Source: Vitellaria paradoxa (taxonomy: Eukaryota; Streptophyta; Magnoliopsida; Ericales; Sapotaceae). Taken from it: 64,000 nt of DNA. This document shows, piece by piece, positions 45,643-58,445 of this stretch; position 1 is the stretch's first letter; each line of letters opens with the position of its first letter. The stretch covers positions 38,604,862-38,668,861 of the forward strand of contig CM034233.1 in NCBI GenBank assembly GCA_019916065.1. The letters run 5' to 3'. The position numbers and the translations under genes were made by a program. The notes below the pieces were generated by a model. The model had not been told where the DNA came from, did no database searches, and was given only the letters and a program-made list of their open reading frames with translations.

Positions 45643-46981
45643 ATGCCACCAAAGAGGATGAAGAAGATGGATTACAAAGGTAAGGCTAAAAGAAGGAGCA
45701 TGAGGATTTTGAGCCAATATGGTAAGGGTTCTTCACTTGTTGTTCAGGAACCATAACATATGAACTGTCATCTTCTAAATCAGACCGTAGGTCCTCCTCT
45801 AGAACAGAATCATTCCATTCTGTAGGTAATGAGAGTTTGAGTGAGAGATATGATGATCAATGTCTCTAATGTTGAAAAGGAAAACTCTGTTGGAGTTCCT
45901 GAGAATGTGCCCTACTAAGGACCACACCACTGCTCCTGAGCATGAGGTCCATACCTCTGAAAAGGTTCCTGAGGATGAACCTGAGGCACAATCTGACCAT
46001 GATCTTTTTGATGAGGTCTTTTTGATAACTTGAGGTTTCCAACCAAAGCTTCAAAGCTGAAATATGATTGAGAATACAACAAGAGAGCTGTGTTGAGTGA
46101 AAGAGGAATTAATTGGAGGATTACAATGAACCACCCTATGACTTGTTAGAATATTTGAGAAAGGGGCTGGGCAACATTGGGTTACAACAAGTAGGAGGGC
46201 TGTGTACCATATGTGAGAGAGTTTTATTCAAATGCTGAGTGGGCATGATTCATGGGAGCCTGAGATAAAACTCTAAGGTTAGAGGGAAGAGAATTAGTTT
46301 GAATCTTGAGAGATTTCTTTCATAGGTCACTTGCTGTTGAAAGAATACCCGAATCCACACCTAAACAAAAAGCACGATGGGAGAAGCAATTGCATAAGGA
46401 CAATTTGGCTAGGCTCTTCACAGCCAACCCTCAAGCTCAATGGACCACTGCTAGGATGTCCAAGTCAGGAATTAATCCCAAAGAATATCCTTCATGCTAG
46501 TCTGTTCTTTATTTCTGCCACATGCTTACAAGTCAACCATCCACTCTTGAACAAGCCATGATTATGGGAAAGTTGTTGTTAGGCATTCCCATGGATTTCC
46601 TTACCACATTTGGTTGGTTATTCTCATGTGGTAGAGAAACCAGAATCCACTGCTGGGTGCCTTTTGGAGGTTTAATTACAGAGATAATTCAGCACTTTTG
46701 GGAATAGAAGGAGAGGTAGGAATGGCCATTGTGAAAGCTGCTCCTTTGATAGACAAGATCTTATGAATCGAAGTCGAGGACAATTGAAGAAGGCTACTCC
46801 ACCTGCAGTTGAGAACAACCAGCAGCAGCCAGCAGAGGAGGAGCAACTGAAGCAGTCCCTATGAGCACAGAGGAGAAGTTGACATTAATCCAGAAAAATC
46901 AAGAAGTACTGATGAGGGAAGTGGTGAGCTGAGACAGGGCAGCAAAAGCTTATTCGAATGGGGAGAGCATATTCGAATGGA
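45643..46981 (+). pseudogene. Env-position ORF of unit 3, broken and cut by the gap
   Basis: It has the same start and basic N-terminus as the other units, then roughly one indel every 50-100 bases, and ends at the N gap within the last pair of ATTCGAAT palindromes. At the diagnostic site it reads CCATACCTCTG, without the extra base of units 2 and 4. The quality of this stretch is too low to judge its real coding state. Confidence 0.75.
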
Positions 46982-47081
46982 NNNNNNNNNNNNNNNNNNN
47001 NNNNNNNNNNNNNNNNNNNNNNNNNNNNNNNNNNNNNNNNNNNNNNNNNNNNNNNNNNNNNNNNNNNNNNNNNNNNNNNNN
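46982..47081. other. Assembly gap, exactly 100 N
   Basis: Exactly 100 N is a conventional placeholder for a gap of unknown length. By comparison with unit 2 the missing part runs from the end of the env-position ORF to about base 580 of the next LTR, roughly 2.3 kb if only one unit boundary is involved. Whole units could also be missing. Confidence 0.98.
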
Positions 47082-48007
47082 GAAATTCATTGAGGTCATG
47101 TTTACATGGAATTTCAATCGGCATTGGAGTTTTGAGATTTACATTTGAATTCATTCCAATTTCTGTAATCAGATTTCAGTTCTAAATCCATTTAACTTTC
47201 AATTTCAGATTGTAATGTCTTCCAATCAGATTTCCACTTCTGTTTTCTTCTTTTTACATGCTCGGCTAAGTTTCTTGGCCAAGGCAAGGGTAATCTTCCA
47301 ATGAATCTCAAGTGGCCGAACTTCATGAATTTACTTTGAGTTCTTATGGTTATCAAGTCAATTTGCAGCTGGGTGTCTTAGAACTCATTGATTCAAGACC
47401 CGATTAATCCAACTTTGTATATCCTATTGATGAGTTCATAGGTGTTGCTTAACTTAGAACTCTCATGACATTGTTGTATGTGGGTTGCTAGAATTAGAAC
47501 TCCTATTGTCCTTAAAATAGGTTATGCACATTGAGTGTTTAATCCATGGTTTGTTTCAATTGAAATTAATTTTCTCAAAAATCAGTACAAATTGATTTGG
47601 TAATTTATAACTCTTGGCACTTGAAATTCATTCGGATTGGTATTAAACTTGTCTTGCTCAACCTTTTTATCACTTAATCTTTTAGTTTAAATTCACTTTG
47701 CTTTTGGAAATTAGTTCAAAATCATCAACCAACCAAATCAGATTTTAATTTTCTATTTACATTTTTCTGTGAGTTGTGTTTTGCCAAATTAATCTCCATT
47801 AGAGTCATTCACTTCATTACTCCCTAGATCCCTGTGGAAATGACCTGGGACTTACCAGTTATTTTGTGCTTCAACCACACCTTGCACTTGGGGGAAAACT
47901 TGTCTTGATTTACCTCACTTAACATTTTCTTTAAATTTGAATTTATAATCTGAATTTTCATTTGAGCTTTTATCTTGGAGTGAGGTAATTAAACAAGAAC
48001 AAGCACA
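47082..48007 (+). repeat. LTR4, 3' part (926 bp)
   Basis: Sequence resumes inside the LTR at the GAAATTCATTGAG motif and ends AAGCACA. The paired palindromes and GA tract are lost in the gap. CAGTACAAATTG links it to LTR3 and LTR5. Small indels are frequent in the first 250 bases. Confidence 0.88.
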
Positions 48008-48012
48008 ATTTA

Positions 48013-48032
48013 TGGCGCCGTTGCCGGGGATC
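48013..48032 (+). other. Primer binding site, tRNA-Asp, unit 4
   Basis: An exact 20-base match to the tRNA-Asp 3' end; the spacer to the LTR is one A shorter than in unit 2, as in copy A. Confidence 0.92.
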
Positions 48033-48353
48033 TTTGAGAAGCAATGGTGTTTTGAGCCTTTGGAGCATTAACTGGCAGTACATCTCACCACCATTTTCAA
48101 CAACAGAGCTGCTTAACTTGTTGAGTAACTTTGTTTCATCTCTATTTCTATTTTATAGTTGGTTGTTAGTTTAGTTTTAGAACTGCTTGCATCTGAATCC
48201 TGAATTTCTGATTTGAATCTATTTCATCTGATATTCGAATACGGCTGCATTTCTCTGCTGAGAGCTGTAGTTGCAATTCTCTGTGAATCAGTAGATGAAA
48301 TTGTGAAGTTAGGAGTTTAGATTGGAGTTTTGTTTCAGTCTGAATTTCTGTTT

Positions 48354-51300
48354 ATGCTTTTAAGGTCTGGTAACTTGTTGGAAACAGATCTGAATTGCAT
48401 TTCCACTCTTCTCTTGCTGAATTGATTGAATTTGCTTGCACTACATTCACAATCTGACTTTTCTGTTGCACATATGGATCCACCACCTGTTCTGCCGGAA
48501 GGAAGTGTTCAAGGAGAGAATGATCAATGGATCAAAACATCCTTAGACCTCTCCGGGAAATCTTTATCCAGCTAGACAAACCACTCCATCTTGCATTGTT
48601 CTTCCAAATGGACATCAGAATTTTTTATCTTAAACCCTGGAAACAATTTCAGCTTTTACCAACTTTTCATGGCATGGACTCAGAAAATCCATTCTATGCA
48701 TATGAAGGATTTGAAGATGTTTGTGGAACTTGCTGGATAGGAATGTTAATGAGGACAGGTTAGGCTTAAGTATTCCATTTTCATGAAAGACAAGGCAAAA
48801 ATGTGGTTGAATTCACTTGAGCCTAGATCAATAGGTACTTGGAGAGGACATGCAACAAAATTTTGAAGAAGTATTTTTCCTGCAAATAGAATGTGATTCT
48901 TCAACAGCAATAATGAATTTTGTGTGTAAATCCAATGAAACATCTTGCTCAGCATGGGAAAGATCAGGAATATGCAAGCCTGTCCACATCATGGTTTTGA
49001 ATCTTGGAGAATGTTAATTTTTTCATAATGCATAACTCCAAATCTGAAAATGTTGGTTTGCCACCATGTGTAATGGTGAATTCTATGACAAAACTGCTGA
49101 AGAGGCTTTACATTTCTTTGATGCTTTAGCTGAAAACACTAAACAGTGGGAGGTAGTCTCCCCCTTTTGTTCTGAATTTCTGACAGATCAAAATGATAGA
49201 GGAAAGTTCCATCTCAATGAGGCAGATGATGTGGAGCTAGGTTGGCTGCATTGTCAAGAAAGATTGAATTGATGGAGCAAAAGAAGCAAACATGAAGGAG
49301 AGTGAAGTGAAGTGTGTGATGTGTGAAACCGCAGACCACAGGACTGATGATTGCCCAACACTTCCAGCTTTTAAGGAAGTTCTCTATGGTCAAGCAAATC
49401 CCACACAAGCTGCAAGACCCTTCAATCAAATCAGGGGATGAACAACATATTCGCAAGGCCATAGTCCATATTCGAATAACTACAACCCTGGCTACAGAAC
49501 TCATCCAAACCTTTCTTGGAAAGCAGAAGCACAGAACCAACAATACCAACCTCAACAAAATGTGCAACCCCAACCATTTCCTTCTCAGCCTTTTCAACCT
49601 CAGCAGAATACAAATTTTTATCAGCCACCTCACAAAAGATCTTTGGAAGACACCTTGCAACAATTTATGCAAGGGCAGATTGGAACCAACAATCAAATTC
49701 CAAGTTTCAGAGCAGGACAACAGGGCCATGGAAGACATCCGAAGTCAATTGTCAAAGCTAACTCAAGCTTTAACCATCAGAGAATCAGGAAAGCTTCCAT
49801 CTCAGCCAAGACCCAATCCTACAAGCCAAGTTCATTTCAGTGAATCATCTTCATCTGCTGCAATGAAATCTGGAGCATGTACAAGCTGTTTCAACATTGA
49901 GAAGTGGTAAGCAAATTGTCAAGCTCAGATTACAAACCACCTGCTGAAGAAATTGAGGAAGAAAATGAGCAAGAAATAATGAAAAATGAAGAGGAAATGC
50001 AGCTGAAACAGAAATTGGACAGCAGGAACAGAAAGGTGGAACAGAACAGCAATTTAGCACTTCTGAGAAAGAAATCATGTTCAGAATGAAGAGCAAGGAA
50101 TTGAAGCAAAATGAAAGCTAATTGGGACAAGCAAGTTGGACAGCAGAAACTTGAGGAAAAGCAGAATCTGAGCACTAAGAAAATGCCAGAAATTCTGATG
50201 CAGCCAAAGGCATATTCGAATACCAGCAAGCAACATTCGAATAGCAGTAAGCAGCAAATCAGAATCAGAGAACAGAGCAGGTAAATTCTGAAAATAAAGA
50301 GGAATTTCTGACAATAAGAAAAAAAATTTTTGAGGAAAATCAGTTTGAAAAGATGTGAGAAAGATTTTGAAAATAAAGAATTTTGAATAAAACCAAGTTG
50401 GACAAATCTGAATTTGTTCCAAAACTTCCATTTCCACAAAGATTGAACAAAGCCAAGAAAGAGAATTTGAATTCTGACATTTATGAATTGTTCAAACAAG
50501 TCAGAATCAATATTCCCTTACTTGATGCAATTAAACAAAATCCATCTTATGGAAAATTTTTTGAAAGATTTGTGTACTGTTAAGAGGAAAATGAATGTGA
50601 AAGAAAGAGCATTTTTGACCTGAACAAGTGAGCTCCATTTTGCAATTTAAAACTCCTCCCAAATATAAAGATCCAGGTTGCCCCACCATAGCCTGCTTAA
50701 TTGGGAATCAAAGGGTAGATCAAGCTTTGCTAGATTAGGTGCAAGTGTCAACCTCTTACCATTCACTGTTTACAAACAGCTGGGGTTGGGAGAACTTAGA
50801 CCTACTAGGGTGACACTACAAACTGCTGATAGGTCAGTTAAAGTCCCTAGGGGTGTGGTTGAGGATGTCTTGATTCAAGTGGATCATTTTTACTTTCCGG
50901 TGGACTTTATAGTGCTAGATACTCAGCCCATTCAAGGAAACCAACAGCTGTACCTGTTATCCTAGGAAGACCATTTTTGGCCACCTCAAATGCCTTGATC
51001 AATTGTAGAACTGGAGTTATCAAGTTCTCCTTTGGAAACATGACAATTGAGAAAACATCTTCAAGGTGACCAAACAGCCGAGTGATTATGAGGAAGTAGA
51101 GGAAGTTGATTGGATTCAAACAACCACTCAAGATCACTTGATAGAGAGTATTTTGATGACCCTTTGGAGAAAGCCTTAGTGAATAATGAGCAAGTAGATT
51201 TCCTAGCTGATTGTGACTTGGAGAATTGTGAGGGAGGAGAATTTGAGGAAATGAAAAATTCAGTGCTAATGATGAATCAGTGGAGACAATCTGTTGAGTC

Positions 51301-54261
51301 TTTAGAGCTGTCCATAGCCAAGCCTCTGTCATTTTTGGACCAGCCACCAAAACCTGAGAGAAAACCTTTGCCAAGTGACTTGAAGTATGTATTTTTGGGT
51401 GAGGGAGAGTCCTATCCAGCTGTCATTTCATCTCAGCTGAGTTTGGACCAAGAAAATAGACTTGTGGAAGTCTTGAGGAAGCATAGAGGAGCTTTGGGCT
51501 GGACTATAGCAGATCTGCAGGGAATAAGTCCATTGATTTGCACTCATAGAATATTTTTGGAGGATGAGGCCAAGCCTATTAGGCAAATGCAAAGGAGACT
51601 CAACCCCAACATGAAAGAGGTTGTTAGAGGGGAGGTAATCAAGCTTTTGGATGCTGGAATTATCTACCCCATCTCAGATTCTAAGTGGGTGAGTCCAACT
51701 CAGGTAGTGCCTAAGAAATCTGGAGTGACTGTGATTAAGAATGAAAAAGAGGAATTAGTTCCAATGCGCATCCAAACAGGATGGCGCATGTGCATAGATT
51801 ATAGAAAGTTGAATGCAGTCACAAGGAAAGATCACTTCCCTCTTCCATTCCTAGATCAGGTATTGGAAAGAGTGGCAGGGCATGCATTTTACTGTTTCTT
51901 GGATGGTTACTCTGGGTATAATCAGATTGAGATTGCATTGGAGGATCAGGAAAAGACCACATTCACTTGCCCATTTGGCACATTTGCATATAGGCGTATG
52001 CCTTTTGGTCTTTGCAATGCTCCTGCAACATTTCAGAGATGTATGATGAGTCTGTTTAGTGATTTTGTAGAGAGATTCCTTGAAGTTTTTATGGATGACT
52101 TTTCAGTATATGGCAGTGACTTTGATACATGTTTGGGAAACTTAGAGAAGGTTTTGATTAGATGTGAGGAGAAAAACTTGGTTTTGAATTGGGAAAAATG
52201 CCACTTTATGGTAACTCATGGAATTGTCCTTGGCCACATAGTGTCTTCTAGGGGGATAGAAGTAGACAAAGCTAAAGTGGAAATTATTCAAAAACTTCCT
52301 ACCCCTAGATGTGTTAAGGATATCAGATCATTTCTTGGCCATGCTGGGTTTTATAGAAGGTTTATTGCATCATTCAGTGCCATTGCTAGACCTTTGTGCA
52401 ACCTTCTATCCCAGGATGTTCCCTTTGATTGGACACCAGAGTGTCAGGCCTCATTTGATAGACTTAAGAGTTTGCTCACCTCAGCTCCCATTATGCAGCC
52501 ACCAGACTGGACTTTACCATTTGAGATCATGTGTGATGCTAGTGATTGTGCCATTGGTGCAGTGCTAGGACAGAGGAGGGATAGGAGACCACATGTGTTG
52601 TACTATGCTAGCAAAACCCTTAGTGAAGCACAAAGGAATTACACTACTACTGAGAAGGAGTTGCTAGCAGTAGTATATGCCTTGGACAAGTTCAGATCAT
52701 ACCTGGTAGGTTCCCATGTCATAGTATACACTGACCATGCTGCTTTGAAGTATCTCTTGACCAAACCTGATGCTAAGCCTAGACTTATTAGATGGATTCT
52801 TCTGCTTCAAGAATTTGATTTAGAAATCAAGGACAAAAAGGGAGTTGAAAATGTAGTTGCTGATCACCTTTCTAGACTCCCACATCAGGATTTAGCATCT
52901 TTTGATTCTCCCATCAATGAGACATTCCCTGATGAGCAGTTGTTCCACATAGACTCTTCTGAGGTACCTTGGTTTGCAGATATAGCCAACTACCTAGCTT
53001 CAGGTATTGTGCCTTCTCACTGGACCATGCTGGATAGAAGGAAGTTCTTTAGGAATGTGAGACACTTTTTCTGGGATGACCCTTATTTGTTTAAGTATTG
53101 CTCAGATCAAGTCATAAGGAGATGCATACCCGAGAGTGAAGCCCAGAGTGTCATTAGTTTTTGTCATACTCTTGCATGTGGAGGTCATTTTTCAGCTAGG
53201 AAGACAGTGGCAAAGATTTTACAGAGTGGATTGTTTTGGCCTACCATGTTTAGGGATGTGCATGCCTTTTGTGTTGCTTGTGATAGGTGTCAAAGGCTTG
53301 GTAAAATCACTAGGAGAAACATGATGCCACTTCACCCCATTTATGTGCTTGATATCTTTGATTGTTGGGGTATGGATTTTATGGGACCATTTGTGAATTC
53401 ATTTGGCAATGAGTATATCTTAGTGGCAGTGGATTATGTTTCAAAGTGGGTAGAAGCCATACCAACTAGGACCAATGACCACAAGGTAGTGATAAAATTT
53501 TTGAAGGAAAATGTGTTTTCAAGATTTGGAATGCCAAAGGCCATGATAAGTGATAGGGGAACACATTTTTGCAATAGACATGTTGGTCTTTTGATGAAGA
53601 AGTATGGGGTGTTACACAAGTTGGAACATCTTACCACCCCCAAACAAGTGGACAAGCTGAATTAGCCAATAGAGAGATCAAAAGAATCATTGAAAAAACA
53701 GTGAATCCCACAAGGAAAGATTGGTCTTTGAAATTGGTTGATGCACTTTGGGCTTATAGGACTGCCTACAAGACTATCCTAGGCATGTCTCCTTATAGGT
53801 TAGTGTATGGAAAAGCTTGTCATCTTCCTGTGGAACTTGAACACAAGGCCTTTTGGGCAGTGAGACATTTTAATGAGAGCATCACTGAATCTGGTTTTCA
53901 AAGAAAATTGCAACTAAATGAGCTTGAGGAGATTAGGAATGATGCATATGAGAATGCTAAGATCACCAAGGATAGAGTGAAGAAATGGCATGATACACAT
54001 ATCCTCAAAAGAGAGTTGTTTGTGGGTCAAAAGGTCTTGTTGTATGACTCAAGGTTACACTTGTTTCCTGGGAAGTTGAAGTCAAGATGGAGTGGTCCAT
54101 ATGTGATTCAGAACATCACTGAGTTTGGGGCTGTTGACATTCAAAATCCAACCTCCAAGAATGTTTTTAGAGTGAATGGACAGAGATTGAAAGAGTATCA
54201 TGAGAATTTTGTTGCTGAAGTAGAGAGTTGGGATCTTGAAGATCCCCCAAATTCTGTTTGA
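48354..54261 (+). pseudogene. gag-pol: Gag-Pol of unit 4, broken gag, nearly intact pol
   Basis: It starts at the same ATG. The gag and linker portion (48354-50700) has an indel about every 50-100 bases, with further breaks near 50738, 50945 and 51139. From about 51140 the frame is open through reverse transcriptase, RNase H and most of integrase to a single missing base near 53621 (ACAAGTTGG where unit 2 has ACAAGGTTGG), between the second catalytic Asp and the Glu of integrase. The rest, 53701-54261, is open and includes the GPY module. The sharp change from error-rich to clean sequence is odd for natural decay. Confidence 0.9.
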
Positions 54262-55344
54262 ATGAAGGAAGAATTCTGATTTTGTATCATAGTAGTGTAG
54301 GTTCTGTTATGCTTTTGATTTTCTGTTTTCTTTTGTTTTTGTAAAAAAAAAAAAAAAAAAAGAGGTTGTATATGGTTATTGCTAACCTTCAGTTTTCAGC
54401 TGCAAGTAGTACTCAACTGAGGAAGTGAAGAATCTGCTTGATGAAAAGAATCTAGTCAAATCTGATGTGATCAGTTGCAATTGCAACTGCAGCTGTGATC
54501 ATGCAGTAGCTGGACTAAATGCCTTGCCACTGCTGAAATGTGAGCTTGAAACAAGTTGGTGGGGAATTGGTCACAGCAGCTGACTATCAGCTTTCATTTC
54601 TTGGTAATAAGTTGAATTTTCATTCACAATCTTCAGGTATGTTACTTCACCAACCTTTCTTTAACTTGCTGGTTTAATACATTGAGGACAATGCATGATT
54701 TTAGTTGGGGGGGACACAATCTGAGTTTGTGGATGTGAATAGTATTTTTACTGCAATTTGCTGAATTGAGTGATTGGATATGATCAGAATGTTTTGAATA
54801 TGATTTGGAATTGCTTGAATTGAATTAAGATCATGCTTATGTCAGTTTGAGTTTGCATATGTTGAAAATTTGAAAAAAAAATTTTTTTGAAAATTTGGAA
54901 AAATTGCAAAACTTCTTCTTGAATTAGTTATTTCTTTTGAAATAATTTTCGAATCCTAGCTGTTGGCAAAACTTAATTTGAGTATTCTTAAGAAAGTGGG
55001 GGAAGAATTTCTGGTTTTCTGGACACTGGAATTGCAAATTGCTGATAACCTGTATTCGAATATGGGTCTGGGTATTCGAATATGATGTCGGTTTTAAATC
55101 CTGTATATACCCGTGAGTGGCCCCATTCAAGTTTCTGTTCTATTCGAATACGAGCCCTGGTGCCCACAACCCTGAAACCTTCACCATTCCACATCTTCTT
55201 CCAGTCTTTTACTTTCAGATTATCTGAGTGTGATTTTGAGTTGACATTGAAAGGAAGATTCAGATACAGAGCTGCGATTGAAGAAGCTAGGGTTTACAGC
55301 TTTGGAGAATTTCTGATAAAGGGTGGAGAATCAATTGAAGCAAG
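54262..55344 (+). other. Inter-ORF spacer of unit 4
   Basis: It matches the unit 2 spacer closely: A run 54343-54361 (19 bases), spacer polypurine tract 54702-54714, intact splice-donor and acceptor consensus, and ATTCGAAT at about 55054, 55074 and 55143. Confidence 0.8.
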
Positions 55345-56725
55345 ATGCCACCAAAGAGGATGAAGAAGATGGCTTACAAAGGTAAGGCTAAAAGAAGGAG
55401 CATGAGGATTTTGAGCCAACATGGTAAGGGTTCTTCACTTGTTGTTCAGGAACCCATAACATATGAACTGTCATCTTCTAAATCAGACCGTAGGTCCTCC
55501 TCTAGAACAGAATCATTCCATTCTGTAGGTAATGAGAGTTTGAGTGAGAGACATGATGATCATGTCTCTAATGTTGAAAAGGAAAACTCTGTTGGAGTTC
55601 CTGAGAATGTGCCTACTAAGGAACACACTACTGCTACTGAGCATGAGGTCCACTACCTCTGAAAAGGTTCCTGAGGATGAACCTGAAGCACAATCTGACC
55701 ATGATCTGTTTGATGAGGGTTCTTTTGATAACTTGAGGTTTTCCAACAAAGCTTCAAAGCTGAAATATGATGAGAATTACAGCAAGAGAGCTGTGTTGAG
55801 TGAAAGAGGAATTAAATTGGAGGATTACAATGAACCACCCTATGAATTGTTAGAATTATTTGAGAAAAGGGGCTGGGCACATTGGGTTACAACAAGTAGG
55901 AGGGCTGTGGTACCATATGTGAGAGAGTTTTATTCAAATGCTGAAGTGGGCATGATTCATGGGAGACCTGAGATAAACTCTAAGGTTAGAGGGAAGAGAA
56001 TTAGTTTGAATCTTGAGAAGATTTCTTTCATAGGTCACTTGCCTGTTGAAAGAATACCCGAATCCACACCTAAACAAAAAGCACGATGGGAGAAGCAATT
56101 GCATAAGGACAATTTGGCTAGGCTCTTCACAGCCAACCCTCAAGCTCAATGGACCACTGCTAGGATGTCCAAGTCAGGAATTACTCCCAAAAGTAATATC
56201 CTTCACATGCTAGTCTGTTCTTTATTTCTGCCACATGCTTACAAGTCAACCATCACTCTTGAACAAGCCATGATTATGGGAAAGTTGTTGTTAGGCATTC
56301 CCATGGATTTACCTTACCACATTTGGTTGGTTATTTCTCATGTGGTAGAGAAACCAGAATCCACTGCTGGGCTGCCTTTTGGAGGTTTAATTACAGAGAT
56401 AATTCAGCACTTTTTGGGAATAGAGGAAGAGGTAGGAATGGCCATTGTGAAAGCTGCTCCTTTGATAGACAAGATATCTATGAATCGAAGTCGAGGACAA
56501 TTGAAGAAGGCTGCTCCACCTGCAGTTGAGAACAACCAGCAGCAGCCAGCAGAGGAGGAGGCAACTGAAGCAGTCCCTATGAGCACAGAGGAGAAGTTGA
56601 CATTAATCCAGAAAAATCAAGAAGTACTGATGAGGGAAGTGAGTGAGCTGAGACAGGGGCAGCAAAAGCTTATTCGAATGGTGGAGAGCATATTCGAATG
56701 GAGTCAAGAAGGGAGAAATGCTTAA
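55345..56725 (+). pseudogene. Env-position ORF of unit 4, best preserved copy, one frame break
   Basis: This ORF lies where Athila elements carry their env-like gene. About 459 codons, with one extra base at 55652-55660 (CACTACCTCTG) ending the ATG frame at 55662. The N-terminus is very basic (PPKRMKKMAYKGKAKRRSM), followed by a Ser/Glu-rich segment. The central conserved domain, about 55780-56420, contains RGWAHWVTTSRRAVV, FIGHLPVERIPES and FGGLITEIIQHFLG. It resembles the putative plant transposon protein domain common to Athila ORFs, as far as I can judge without a search. A Gln/Glu linker and a coiled-coil-like end (EEKLTLIQKNQEVLMREVSE) follow. I see no signal peptide; hydrophobic segments exist (MLVCSLFLPH, HIWLVISHVV) but none is a clear membrane anchor. 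Its function is unknown. Confidence 0.85.
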
Positions 56726-58430
56726 TTTCAGTACTTCAGCCATGATCCAGACTCTTTTGTCCTTGAAACCAGATTTTTGACAGCAAATCTTCAGAATATT
56801 TCAAATATGTTTTGTCAACAATAGGATTTGGATTAATGTTCCTGCTGTTTGTTTCTTTTGATTAGGTTTAAGTTGTTTTGTTTTACTTTTGCTACCTATG
56901 ACTTTGAACTTACAACTTGGAATGAATGAAATTTCTGTTTTCTTGGAATTAGTGATGTCATTTGCATAAATTGGATTGAGCTGAGTTGAAGTATGGAATT
57001 TTAAAGAGTTGTTGTGATTGCCATGTGTTTTTAAGTTGAAAAGTGTGTGAATGGATTTAGTTTGAGGATTGTTGATCTAACATTTGTCTTGAGGAATGAA
57101 TTTATGAATGAATAATGTGTTTTATGGATTTCTAGATATAGTGGAGACTTAAAACCTGAAGTGAGATATTTGAGCCTTAAACTTTGTTCATGAGAGACTT
57201 CATTTACTCTAAGGGCTTTCCAAAAGCTCAAGCTTTTTGCACTTCAAATTCCTTCAATAACTCCACTTATACTATTTTGCTTTGGGTGTTTGTGAAGTGA
57301 TGGAAGAATGGAACTAGACTTCTGATTCTTAGTTTTTATGGTTGAATGAAATGAAACCAAGGAAATGATATTAGGCCATTTTTCTTATCTTTTGAGCTTA
57401 AAAAAAATTTTCCTTTTCTTTGATGAACATCATCCTTGGAGCCAAGTTTGAGCTTTATTAGAGCATTCATACTTCTTTATTCTTACCACATCATACCCTT
57501 AACCATTATGAATGCTCTTTAGCCTTCCCTAACAGATTGGAATACACTGAAAATATTAAGGAAGAGAAATGAACAACATTTTGGGATTTGGAGGTGAGAA
57601 GAAAGAAAAATGAATGGAATGAGGAAAAAGGAATTGTTAAGGGAAATTGTTGATAAAAAGAAAATCAAAAAGGTGGAAACTGTTTTAATTTTGAAGTACA
57701 TTCACTTGAGGTAAATTTCTAAAAAAAAAAAAAAAAAACAATATAAATGAATTGGAGAAGGGTGGAAGAAAGTTTATTTCAGTGTTCCAAATCAGTTTTT
57801 GAATTCCTTATCCTTTCCTTCTATTACCTTATTAAACCTCATGGCCCCATTACAACCCATTGCAAGTCCTAATTGATCTTTGAAAGAATTTTCATTCAAT
57901 TGTGAAATTTAGGAATTAGGGAATCATGGTGAAAATTCTGAAATTACTTTGCTACATCATTCCTTCATGGAGTTATGCCAAGTCTAATTCTTTCTTGAAT
58001 ACATCGTTTTTGACTTGTTGATGCCACCTTCTAGAATTTGATGAACATTTACTCTTAATAAGGGGCATCTTGAGTGAAACCTTGTGTGCTCTATTTTCTT
58101 TGGAGTGAATTCCAAGGTGAGATTTGAAGTCAAAACTTGGGAATGAAATGGAATGCAAAGTTCAGAATTAAATGAAGTTCTAAAGATGTATGTTAAGATT
58201 GATAGAGTTAAAAGCTGCTATTCATTCACATTCATTTCACACATTTGGCAAGTTTCACATCTCTTATAAAATTTTAAATTTTAAACTTTGCTTATGATAA
58301 TTTTTGCTCATGGTGTTGACTAATTCCATATGAATAGCTGAAATATCATTCAAATTGAAATGAAATTAATGCTTTTGGAATTCTCTCCTATTTCTTCTAT
58401 TAGAAGCATTACTAGGGACTAGTAATGTTG
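56726..58430 (+). other. 3' noncoding region of unit 4
   Basis: It matches unit 2, with an 18-base A run at 57721-57738 and the 12-bp inverted repeat near 57460-57525. No supportable ORF. Confidence 0.75.
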
Positions 58431-58441
58431 TAGTTGGGGGG
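58431..58441 (+). other. 3' polypurine tract, unit 4
   Basis: TAGTTGGGGGG, then TGTG and the LTR5 start. Confidence 0.8.
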
Positions 58442-58445
58442 TGTG

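Noticed and set aside
38663..50700. Treating all frame breaks in units 3 and 4 as true pseudogenisation
   Set aside because: Their crowding around the N gap and in homopolymers fits consensus error; I keep the pseudogene label only as a description of the given sequence.
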